A stretch of 64,000 nt of DNA from Blautia sp. (GTDB lineage: Bacteria; Bacillota; Clostridia; Lachnospirales; Lachnospiraceae): the NCBI GenBank assembly GCA_017475035.1, contig JAFVGK010000131.1, forward strand, positions 1 through 64,000, given 5' to 3'. Made by a program: the position numbers and the translations under genes. This document shows, one piece after another, positions 8,177 to 14,799 of the stretch (its first letter is position 1; the number at the start of each line of letters is the position of its first letter). The notes under the pieces are model-generated. The model saw only the letters and a program-made list of their open reading frames with translations. It did not search any database and was not told the DNA's origin.

Positions 8177-8182
8177 AATGAA

Positions 8183-9028
8183 ATGACCGGAAAGAAAAGA
8201 ACCGGAACGATTGTGTATGATATTCTTGTCACTTTGGGAGCTTTCATCATGATTTATCCTCTCCTGTGGATGATTCTCAGCTCTTTCAAACCGACAAATA
8301 CCATCCTGCCTACGGCGACCTCTCTGATCCCGAAAACCTGGACTCTGGATAATTACCGCACAGGCTGGAAGGGCTTTATGGGATACTCCTTCGCCACGTT
8401 TTTCAAGAACTCCTTCTTTATCTCTATCCTTTCGACCTTTGGGACGCTGATCTCCTCCGCTTTTGTGGCTTACGCGCTCCAAAGACTGAATTTCAGGCTG
8501 AAGAAGTTTCTGTTTGTGCTTGTTCTCTCGACCATGATGCTGCCGCAGCAGATTCTGATGATCCCACAGTATATGTGGTTTCGCCGGCTGAACTGGGTAG
8601 GAACCTACTATCCTATGATCGCGCCGTATTTCTTTGCGGTTCAGGGATTTTTTGTATATCTGATCATGAACTTCATCGGCGGCGTGCCGAGAGAACTGGA
8701 TGAGGCGGCAAAGATTGACGGCTGTTCCTATTACGGGATCTTTTTCAGGATTATTCTGCCTTTGATTACACCGGCTTTGATCACCAGCGCCATTTTCTCT
8801 TTTATCTGGAGATGGGACGATTATCTCTCCGCGCTGCTTTATGTAACGAAGCCGGCGATGCGTCCGATTTCTCTGGCATTGAAGCTGTTTAATGACCCGT
8901 CCTCCGGCTCTGATATCGGAGCTACCCTGGCTATGTCGACCTTGTCGATTGTTCCGGCAACGATTCTGTTTCTGTTCTTCCAGAAGTCATTGGTGGAAGG
9001 CATTTCAAATTCGGGAATCAAGGGATAA
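8183..9028 (+). CDS. carbohydrate ABC transporter permease, MalG type (lone subunit)
   Basis: A 281-residue inner-membrane permease with about six transmembrane segments. The EAA loop reads ELDEAAKIDGCSYYGIFF followed by IILPLITP. The start at 8183 (MTGKKRTG) has GGAGGG 6 nt upstream, provided by repeat family A. No MalF-type partner, binding protein or ATPase lies beside it, although such permeases work as heterodimers. Together with the internally deleted GH31 gene upstream, this suggests that the front of an ABC-sugar operon was lost here. The protein might pair with subunits encoded elsewhere. Confidence 0.92.
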   Translation: MTGKKRTGTIVYDILVTLGAFIMIYPLLWMILSSFKPTNTILPTATSLIPKTWTLDNYRTGWKGFMGYSFATFFKNSFFISILSTFGTLISSAFVAYALQRLNFRLKKFLFVLVLSTMMLPQQILMIPQYMWFRRLNWVGTYYPMIAPYFFAVQGFFVYLIMNFIGGVPRELDEAAKIDGCSYYGIFFRIILPLITPALITSAIFSFIWRWDDYLSALLYVTKPAMRPISLALKLFNDPSSGSDIGATLAMSTLSIVPATILFLFFQKSLVEGISNSGIKG

Positions 9029-9032
9029 AAGT

Positions 9033-9077
9033 GAATCCGCTCATTTTTACGTGACCTTTTGTCGCCTGAATCATATA
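9033..9077 (-). repeat. interspersed repeat family V, copy 1
   Basis: Read on the minus strand it starts ATATGATTCAGGCGACAAAA and continues GGTCACGTAAAAATGAG. The same string with three transitions occurs on the plus strand at 48526-48562. It lies between the permease and the GH4 gene. Confidence 0.8.
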
Positions 9078-9100
9078 TACGATACAGAAAGGCTGAAGAA

Positions 9101-10504
9101 ATGAAATATGCAGATGGCAAAATGAGAGACATTCAGATTGCTTATATCGGAGGCGGTTCCCGTGGCTGGGCCTGGACGTTTATGACAGATCTGGCTCTGG
9201 ATGATGAGATCAGCGGAACAATCCGGCTTTATGACATCGATGAAGAAGCCGCCGATAAGAACGCGCAGATCGGAAGACATCTGATGGCACGCCCTGAGGC
9301 GAAGGGCGAGTGGGAGTTTACGGTATGCGATAACCTCCGTGATGCTCTTTCAGGCTGTGATTTTGTGGTTATCTCGATTCTACCGGGAACCTTTGATGAG
9401 ATGGCTTCGGACGTGCATATGCCGGAGCGATTGGGAATCTATCAGTCTGTAGGCGATACCGCGGGACCAGGAGGCATGATCCGGGCTCTTCGTACGATCC
9501 CCATGTTCGTGGAGATTGCAGAAGCAGTCAGGGATACGGCCCCGGATGCGTGGGTGATCAATTATACGAACCCCATGTCTTTATGTGTGAAAACATTATA
9601 CGAAGTCTATCCGCAGATCAAAGCCTTTGGCTGCTGCCATGAGGTATTTGGGACGCAGAAGGTCCTGAGGGGAATTTACGAGGAGGAAACGGGTGACAAA
9701 GTTGCCGACTGGCATGACATTCTTGTGAATGTGGTCGGCATCAATCATTTTACCTGGTTCACGGAAGCGTCATACCGGGACGTGGACCTTTTCCCTGTTT
9801 ATCGCAGTTATATTGAAAAGCATTTTGAAGAGGGATATCAGCTGGAAGGGGAAAACTGGATGAATTCCCATTTCTTTTGTATGCACAGGGTCAAAATGGA
9901 TCTGTTTTTGAGGTATGGGCTGATTGCCGCGGCGGGAGACAGACATCTGGCGGAATTTATGCCGGGGGATCAGTATCTGAAGGATCCGGAAACGGTAAAG
10001 AGCTGGAAGTTCAGCCTGACGAGCGTCGACTGGAGAAAGAAGGATCTTCAGGACCGTCTGGACCGCAGCCGGAGGCTTCTGGAAGGAAAAGAGGAGATCG
10101 ATCTGGAGCCCACGGGAGAAGAAGGAATTCTTTTGATCAAAGCCCTGTGCGGCCTTTCACGCTTTATCAGCAATGTCAATATTCCAAATACGGCGCTTCA
10201 GATTCCTGATCTGCCCGCCTCGGCGATCGTGGAGACAAATGCGGTATTCTGCCGGGATTCCATCCGTCCGATTGAAGCAGGCAGTATTCCGGAGAATGTG
10301 AAAGAGCTTCTGATGCCGCATATCAGGAATCATGAGCTGACCTTTGAGGCAGCGATGACCTGTGACAGGGAAAAGGTGGTTCAGGCCTTTATGAATGATC
10401 CTCAGGTCAAAGGAAAGAAGTGTACGGAGAAAGATGTCCAGAAACTGGTTGACGACATGATTGAAGCAACGATCAGATATCTTCCGGAGGGATGGAAAAA
10501 GTAA
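9101..10504 (+). CDS. glycoside hydrolase family 4 (alpha-galactosidase/6-phospho-glycosidase type)
   Basis: A 467-residue cytoplasmic enzyme of the NAD+- and Mn2+-dependent GH4 family, which cleaves glycosides by an oxidation-elimination-reduction route. Visible are the N-terminal Rossmann loop (AYIGGGSRGW), the nucleotide-contacting DIDEEAADKN, the NYTNPMSL block, the metal-site region GCCHEVFG, and the conserved VVGINHFTWF. GH4 members include MelA-type alpha-galactosidases, alpha-glucuronidases, galacturonidases and 6-phospho-glucosidases. With a GH28 gene 12 nt downstream, a galacturonide or galactoside substrate is plausible. The start ATG 9101 follows GAAAGG at a long spacing; TTG 9059 would also be open but lies inside repeat V. 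It is likely co-transcribed with the permease and GH28. Confidence 0.9.
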   Translation: MKYADGKMRDIQIAYIGGGSRGWAWTFMTDLALDDEISGTIRLYDIDEEAADKNAQIGRHLMARPEAKGEWEFTVCDNLRDALSGCDFVVISILPGTFDEMASDVHMPERLGIYQSVGDTAGPGGMIRALRTIPMFVEIAEAVRDTAPDAWVINYTNPMSLCVKTLYEVYPQIKAFGCCHEVFGTQKVLRGIYEEETGDKVADWHDILVNVVGINHFTWFTEASYRDVDLFPVYRSYIEKHFEEGYQLEGENWMNSHFFCMHRVKMDLFLRYGLIAAAGDRHLAEFMPGDQYLKDPETVKSWKFSLTSVDWRKKDLQDRLDRSRRLLEGKEEIDLEPTGEEGILLIKALCGLSRFISNVNIPNTALQIPDLPASAIVETNAVFCRDSIRPIEAGSIPENVKELLMPHIRNHELTFEAAMTCDREKVVQAFMNDPQVKGKKCTEKDVQKLVDDMIEATIRYLPEGWKK

Positions 10505-10516
10505 GGGGGCCTGGGT

Positions 10517-11812
10517 ATGTTTAATGTCCTGGATTTTGGGGCTGTGGGAGACGGTGTGACACTGGATACGGAAGCGATCCAGAAGGCATTGGATACCTGC
10601 GCGGATGCGGGCGGAGGCAGGGTAGTGCTTCCGGGAGGCCATGTCTATAAAAGCGGTTCCCTGATCATAGGCTCCGATACGGAGATGTACCTGGAGAGCG
10701 GAGCCGTGCTGAAGGGAAGCGACCGCATGGAGGACTATCGCAGATTTGCGGATCTGGATACTACCAGAAATGTTCCTTCTTATGTGAACTGTGAGTATGC
10801 CGGAAAACCCGCTAATTACTTTATCTTTGCGGCAGGCGCGCAGAATGTCCGGATCTGCGGTTACGGAACCATAGACGGGACAGAGGAAATCTATTACGGC
10901 GAACAGGATCAGTATTTTATCGATGGTGCCTGGTATCCGAGGACACCCCTGATTTTTCTGGAAAACATCCGTCATCTCACCGTTCAGAACGTAACCCTGA
11001 CCAGGTCCGGTTTCTGGACGCTGCATATGGTGGGCTGCGAGGATGTGCTGGTGGACGGCATCCGTATTCTGAACAACCTGAAGATGGCAAACTGTGATGG
11101 GATTGATCCGGATCATTGCAGAAATGTCCGTATTATGAATTGCCATATTGAATCCGCAGACGACAGTATCGTTCTGAAGACCTCAGGCGCTTATAAAAGC
11201 TATGGCCCGACAGAAAATGTGATCATCAGCGGCTGTACGTTGAAATCTACCAGTGCTGCGATAAAATTCGGGACCGAAAGCGAAAGCGATTTCAGAAATA
11301 TCCTGATACGGGACTGCGTGATCACGGGATCCCACAGAGGGGTGTCGCTGCAGCTTCGGGATCCGGGAAATATTGAGAATGTACAGATTTCCAACCTGAT
11401 CATTGAAAACCGGCGTTTTGCGGAGAATTATTGGGGAAGGGGCGAGGCGATCGCGATTACCGCCCTGGAACGCCATCCGGGACTTGGTGTCGGAAGGATC
11501 AGAAATGTCAGAATCCGGGATGTAATCTGCACCGGCGAAAACGGGATTTTTATTTATGGGATGGACGAGGAGCACATCGAGGATGTGACACTGGAAAACA
11601 TAGAGCTGAATCTGAAAAGGCGTTCCAAGTGGCCCCCTGAGGGCTACGATCTGCGTCCCTGTGAGGGAGAAGGCAGGCTGGAAAGCAAAATCTATGGCGT
11701 ATATGCCAAAGGAGTCCGGCTCCTTAAACAAAAAGAGGTTATGATCCGCACGGATGGTTCCCTGGGGGACGCGTACGGCGGTGAAATGTTCAGGGATTCC
11801 GAGTGGCTGTAG
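10517..11812 (+). CDS. glycoside hydrolase family 28 (polygalacturonase-type)
   Basis: A 431-residue right-handed beta-helix enzyme. Its N-terminus, NVLDFGAVGDGVTLDTEAIQ, is the family hallmark. Catalytic-site motifs are NCDGIDPDHC (the NTD-like motif), SADDSIVLKT (the DD motif) and GSHRGVSLQ (the GHG-like motif, with H kept). GH28 enzymes hydrolyse galacturonan or rhamnogalacturonan backbones. No signal peptide is seen, so it probably acts on short, imported oligogalacturonides in the cytoplasm. It starts 12 nt after GH4 with an SD-like AAGGGGG, so the two are co-transcribed and probably act in sequence. Confidence 0.92.
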   Translation: MFNVLDFGAVGDGVTLDTEAIQKALDTCADAGGGRVVLPGGHVYKSGSLIIGSDTEMYLESGAVLKGSDRMEDYRRFADLDTTRNVPSYVNCEYAGKPANYFIFAAGAQNVRICGYGTIDGTEEIYYGEQDQYFIDGAWYPRTPLIFLENIRHLTVQNVTLTRSGFWTLHMVGCEDVLVDGIRILNNLKMANCDGIDPDHCRNVRIMNCHIESADDSIVLKTSGAYKSYGPTENVIISGCTLKSTSAAIKFGTESESDFRNILIRDCVITGSHRGVSLQLRDPGNIENVQISNLIIENRRFAENYWGRGEAIAITALERHPGLGVGRIRNVRIRDVICTGENGIFIYGMDEEHIEDVTLENIELNLKRRSKWPPEGYDLRPCEGEGRLESKIYGVYAKGVRLLKQKEVMIRTDGSLGDAYGGEMFRDSEWL

Positions 11813-11930
11813 GCTGATGCATACCGGAGGCATGCGCTTTTGCAGCGTCCGTTTCCGGTGCCCGGTTGGCGCCGCATAGAAAAACGACCGGGCCGGTAGG
11901 CGAGGCCCGGGAGGCGGGACGCTGGAACAG

Positions 11931-11959
11931 CTCCGCTGCGAAGCGATCCGTAGAATCAG
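11931..11959 (+). repeat. interspersed repeat family VI, copy 1
   Basis: The 29-bp segment with hairpin CCGCTGCGAAGCG and tail ATCCGTAGAATCAG recurs at 48611-48639 with 27 of 29 positions the same. The preceding gap also contains a GC-rich hairpin CGGGCC/GGCCCG (11889-11910). Confidence 0.7.
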
Positions 11960-11963
11960 GATT

Positions 11964-11991
11964 TTGTCGAAAGAATCATGTGTTTTATAAT
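11964..11991 (+). promoter_or_regulatory. sigma-A promoter of the small cysteine-rich protein gene
   Basis: TTGTCG (11964-11969), a 16-bp spacer and TATAAT (11986-11991). The transcription start would be about 37 nt before ATG 12035. Confidence 0.7.
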
Positions 11992-12034
11992 AAACACAAG
12001 GCAGCAGGTTGATTAAGGCGAAAAGGAGGCTCAT

Positions 12035-12253
12035 ATGCAATCACTTCTTATCAAAGACACAACAAAAGAAGAGCGGATCCGTATCGTAAACCAGGGCTTG
12101 TCTCAATGCGGCGGAGCCTGTGACTTCTGCAACGGCTGTGACAATATCGGCGGCGGAAACATGGATGAGTTCTTTGCCCCATATATCAATGGAGAAAAGG
12201 AGCTGAAGGAACTGAACATGGAGTATGCTTATACCGGGAGAGTCATAGGTTAG
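12035..12253 (+). CDS. small cysteine-rich protein, paralog 1
   Basis: A 72-residue protein with SD AAAAGGAGG before ATG 12035. It opens QSLLIKDTTKEERIRIVNQG, then has a cysteine cluster CGGACDFCNGCDNIGGG (four cysteines), then an amphipathic stretch INGEKELKELNMEYAY. The next small protein (12484-12714) shares the opening LIKDTT-EER-RIV, the GAC--C motif and the YI/YV-GEKELKELNM-like block, so the two are tandem paralogs. Cysteine spacing suggests metal or Fe-S binding; a peptide-precursor role is a weaker alternative. I do not recognise a characterised family. It has its own promoter and is followed by a hairpin. Confidence 0.75.
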   Translation: MQSLLIKDTTKEERIRIVNQGLSQCGGACDFCNGCDNIGGGNMDEFFAPYINGEKELKELNMEYAYTGRVIG

Positions 12254-12268
12254 AAACCAGGCGGGATG

Positions 12269-12310
12269 AAGGCCATGGAAGAATGTAAACATGCATTTTT
12301 CCATGGCCTT
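12269..12310 (+). terminator. hairpin after small protein 1, probable terminator
   Basis: A 12-bp perfect stem AAGGCCATGGAA/TTCCATGGCCTT. The U-rich sequence (GCTTTTGTTATTTTTTT) starts only several bases after the stem, so efficiency is uncertain. Confidence 0.55.
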
Positions 12311-12341
12311 GATGAGCTTTTGTTATTTTTTTCTGATTCTA

Positions 12342-12402
12342 TACTCGTGAACGCATTTAACTGCCGCTTTTGGATTGAAAAGGCAGCGCGTTCACTCGTT
12401 AT
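12342..12402 (+). repeat. nested inverted repeat between the two small protein genes
   Basis: The outer arms TATACTCGTGAACGC and GCGTTCACTCGTTATA are nearly complementary and enclose an inner stem CTGCC...GGCAG. The left arm resembles GATACTCATGAACGCAATT at 28767-28785, so it may be a further dispersed element. Confidence 0.5.
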
Positions 12403-12483
12403 ACGTTGAGCAGATCGGCAGGCATTTCCGTTACCGGGTATAAATGCGTGAACAGATAAAAATCGAAGAAAAGAGGAAATCAT

Positions 12484-12714
12484 ATGGACAGCATCTTGAT
12501 TAAGGACACTACCAGAGAAGAGCGGGAACGGATTGTGGAGGAATCGATCGGCAATATCAACGGCGCATGTGACGGATGTGCTGCCGGACTGATTGAGATG
12601 TACCGGGATTACGTGGAAGGAAAAAGGGAACTGAGGGAGATCAATATGGCATTCAGGGCAAATTATGTTTCAGGAGCAGACGGACCGGAGAAAACAGGCT
12701 GTGGGTATCAGTAG
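12484..12714 (+). CDS. small cysteine-containing protein, paralog 2
   Basis: A 76-residue protein, ATG 12484 with SD AAGAGGAAA. It is homologous to the 72-residue protein upstream: DSILIKDTTREERERIVEES at the start, GACDGCAAG in the middle, and YVEGKRELREINMAFRANYV near the end. It keeps only two cysteines in the central cluster where paralog 1 has four, and gains one near the C-terminus (TGCGYQ). The tandem copy and divergence in the cysteine block suggest a duplicated metal-binding or thiol protein with altered specificity. Function unknown. Confidence 0.75.
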   Translation: MDSILIKDTTREERERIVEESIGNINGACDGCAAGLIEMYRDYVEGKRELREINMAFRANYVSGADGPEKTGCGYQ

Positions 12715-12727
12715 CCTGCTTTGCCTC

Positions 12728-12756
12728 TTGCGATTGCCGCAGACTTTGAGTATAAT
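12728..12756 (+). promoter_or_regulatory. sigma-A promoter of the MurT-like gene
   Basis: TTGCGA (12728-12733), a 17-bp spacer and TATAAT (12751-12756). It starts 13 nt after the preceding stop codon. Confidence 0.75.
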
Positions 12757-12807
12757 ACAACACGAAAAAAAACAGAAATCTGATTTGCGCACAGAAAAGA
12801 GGCAAAA

Positions 12808-14187
12808 ATGAAGAAACCAAACGTGATACAAACGATTCTGTCCGTAGCTGCCTGTAAACTGACCCGGGGGATCCTTCGGCACACTGGCCGCGGCGGAACT
12901 GCTGTGCCCGGGATTGTGGCGATGAAGCTGGCCGGAAATATCCTTTCCGCGGTCACGGACGGGATGCAGATTGTGGTTGTTACCGGGACAAACGGCAAAA
13001 CAACTACCTGCAACATGATCGAACATGCATGTACCTCCGCAGGCTGCAATTGCCTGCTTAATAAATCCGGAGCAAACCTTCTTCATGGCATTGCGGCAGA
13101 CCTGATCAGCAATGCGACCTGGCTGGGAAAGCCGAAGTATCCTTATGCTGTACTGGAATGCGATGAAGCTGCCTTAAAGCAGTTTGTATCTTATGTCACT
13201 CCCAAAGCTATCGTAGTAACAAATCTGTTCAGCGACCAGGTGGACCGCTACGGCGGTGTCGAAAACACTTTGAAAGAAATCCGCACCGGCGTGGAGAAAA
13301 GTCCGGCTTCCGTTCTGGTACTCAATGCGGAGGAACCACTCTCGGCCTCTCTGGCTTTGAATGTTCCGAACAAAACCGTGTGGTACGGGCTGGACCGGGG
13401 AGTCGGGACACGGGGAAAGGTAGATTTGTCTGACGCCGGGGTCTGCCCTGTGTGCGGCGGCGAGTATGCATATGATTTTCATATTTACGCTCATCTGGGC
13501 GGATATCGATGCACAAAGTGCGGATATCACCGTCCGGAGCCGGATGTCTGTGTCACCTCTATCGATCAGATGACTTCGCAGGGCACCCGGATACACCTTC
13601 GGGCAGACGGAAAAGAGCAGGAAGCACAGATAGCGCTTCCCGCCGTATATAACGTTTATAATGCGGCTGCGGCGGTCGCGGCTGCAAAGGCAATGGAGGT
13701 ATCCGTTGTGAAAGCCATCGACTCTTTGGCGTCGGTGCGTTCTTCCTTCGGACGTCTGGAGACATTTGACCTGAAGGGCAATCGTCTGCAGATGATTCTT
13801 GTGAAAAACCCGGCAGGCTGTAATCAGGCTTTTTCCTATCTGACCAGTCTGGACGAAGATTTTACTGCGGTGCTTTGCCTGAATAACCGGACGGGAGACG
13901 GTCATGATTTCTCCTGGATCAATGATACCAATTATGAAATGCTTTGCTCCGATCCCCATGTGAAGAAGATTTATGTGGGCGGCGACCGGGCACAGGATCT
14001 TTTTGCGCGGCTTCAGAGAGCCGGAGCCTCTGAGGAAATCATGGAGCTTTTCACAGACTACCAAGCCCTGGTGCGGCTTTTGGAGAAAGAGAGCCGGCCG
14101 ATTTACGCCCTTCCGAATTACACCTCCATGATGGAATTACGTCAGGCGCTGATGCAGGCGACAGGGACGAAGGATTTTTGGGAATGA
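12808..14187 (+). CDS. murT: Mur ligase family protein, MurT type (lipid II amidation subunit)
   Basis: A 459-residue ATP-dependent Mur ligase. The P-loop is VVVTGTNGKTTTCNMI (about residues 57-72). A four-cysteine zinc ribbon inserted in the central domain (CPVCGGEYAYDF, then YRCTKCGYH) is diagnostic of MurT, as is the C-terminal DUF1727-type domain (LVKNPAGCNQAFSYL). In known systems MurT works with the glutamine amidotransferase GatD to amidate the D-Glu of lipid II. Here gatD is not adjacent: the gene is followed by a terminator and more than 600 bp without a credible gene. The partner may be encoded elsewhere or the protein may act differently. The start at 12808 follows AAAGAGGCAAAA. 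Confidence 0.9.
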   Translation: MKKPNVIQTILSVAACKLTRGILRHTGRGGTAVPGIVAMKLAGNILSAVTDGMQIVVVTGTNGKTTTCNMIEHACTSAGCNCLLNKSGANLLHGIAADLISNATWLGKPKYPYAVLECDEAALKQFVSYVTPKAIVVTNLFSDQVDRYGGVENTLKEIRTGVEKSPASVLVLNAEEPLSASLALNVPNKTVWYGLDRGVGTRGKVDLSDAGVCPVCGGEYAYDFHIYAHLGGYRCTKCGYHRPEPDVCVTSIDQMTSQGTRIHLRADGKEQEAQIALPAVYNVYNAAAAVAAAKAMEVSVVKAIDSLASVRSSFGRLETFDLKGNRLQMILVKNPAGCNQAFSYLTSLDEDFTAVLCLNNRTGDGHDFSWINDTNYEMLCSDPHVKKIYVGGDRAQDLFARLQRAGASEEIMELFTDYQALVRLLEKESRPIYALPNYTSMMELRQALMQATGTKDFWE

Positions 14188-14210
14188 TCGAATAAGGAAA
14201 ATCAAATGAA

Positions 14211-14275
14211 AGACAGCCTCTGTGAGCAAGTTTTGAGTCATTTACTCTGCTTGTGCATGGAGGCTGCCTTTTTTC
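14211..14275 (+). terminator. terminator after murT
   Basis: A long imperfect stem with GACAGCCTC pairing to GAGGCTGCC, extended inward by CAAG/CTTG, followed by TTTTTT. Confidence 0.7.
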
Positions 14276-14453
14276 TGCCCGTACGGAACATTGCATTTGT
14301 CAGGAAAATATCTGGTTTATGACCGGGAAACACATAGCCTTGGAACATGTGCTCCGCAAGTACCATATCGAATGGAAATAGACAGACATTCGGCCAGCTT
14401 CTGGAACTGCCCGGATAAACAGAGGATCTCTGCTTCCGGAGCGGTCATTTCTG

Positions 14454-14482
14454 TTGAATTCTCATATTCTTTGAGGTAGAAT
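14454..14482 (+). promoter_or_regulatory. sigma-A-like promoter upstream of GH2
   Basis: TTGAAT (14454-14459), a 17-bp spacer and TAGAAT (14477-14482). If used, the GH2 leader is about 310 nt and carries repeat family A. Confidence 0.5.
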
Positions 14483-14663
14483 ATCGCTATGGCACAGAGT
14501 TTTCTGAGACTTCCCGATACGGCATGCTGTGGGACATCAGTCTGATGGCATGCCTGTGTCGGAGCGGATTACGGCAGTACCCGGGCGCTGTGCCGGCTTA
14601 CAGCCGTCATTTCGGGAGGAGACTGCTTTGTCCCGGCAGCCCAATTGCCGTAGCAATGGACTC

Positions 14664-14712
14664 GTCATCCGAAGACATTGAGTCAACGTATAAAGCTTCG
14701 TTATGGGAGGAG
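14664..14712 (+). repeat. interspersed repeat family A, copy 4
   Basis: GTCATCCGAAGACATTGAG, TCAACGTATAAAGCTTCG, TTATGGGAGGAG. Here the built-in SD is 88 nt upstream of the most likely GH2 start, unlike in the other copies. Confidence 0.85.
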
Positions 14713-14799
14713 CCGGAAGGGAACAGGAAAAATCACCTTCCGCGACGAAAGATACTTGTTTTGCGTCTCACGCAGTCTGCGCAGAAAGGCACATCATCG

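Larger units (their letters stand above)
7877..8182 (+). other. intergenic region built of repeats
   Basis: No gene is supported here. The left part has an inverted pair (AACATTCTGCCGG with CCGGAATGTT). The middle holds repeat family IV (8011-8043) and the right part the long form of repeat family A (8071-8176), which delivers the SD of the next gene. Confidence 0.7.
14188..14799. other. long intergenic region after murT
   Basis: No convincing gene in 612 bp. It contains the murT terminator, a promoter (14454-14482) and repeat family A copy 4 (14664-14712). An open frame at 14291-14479 has no family features, and the frame from 14524 that joins GH2 reads through the repeat. Confidence 0.7.

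Noticed and set aside
14291..14479. 62-codon open frame after murT, considered as a gatD fragment
   Set aside because: No similarity to the glutamine amidotransferase motifs of GatD and no SD.
14524..14799. N-terminal extension of the GH2 frame by 92 residues
   Set aside because: The extension lacks family features and translates repeat family A (SSSEDIESTYK). The GH2 domain begins at the ATG at 14800.
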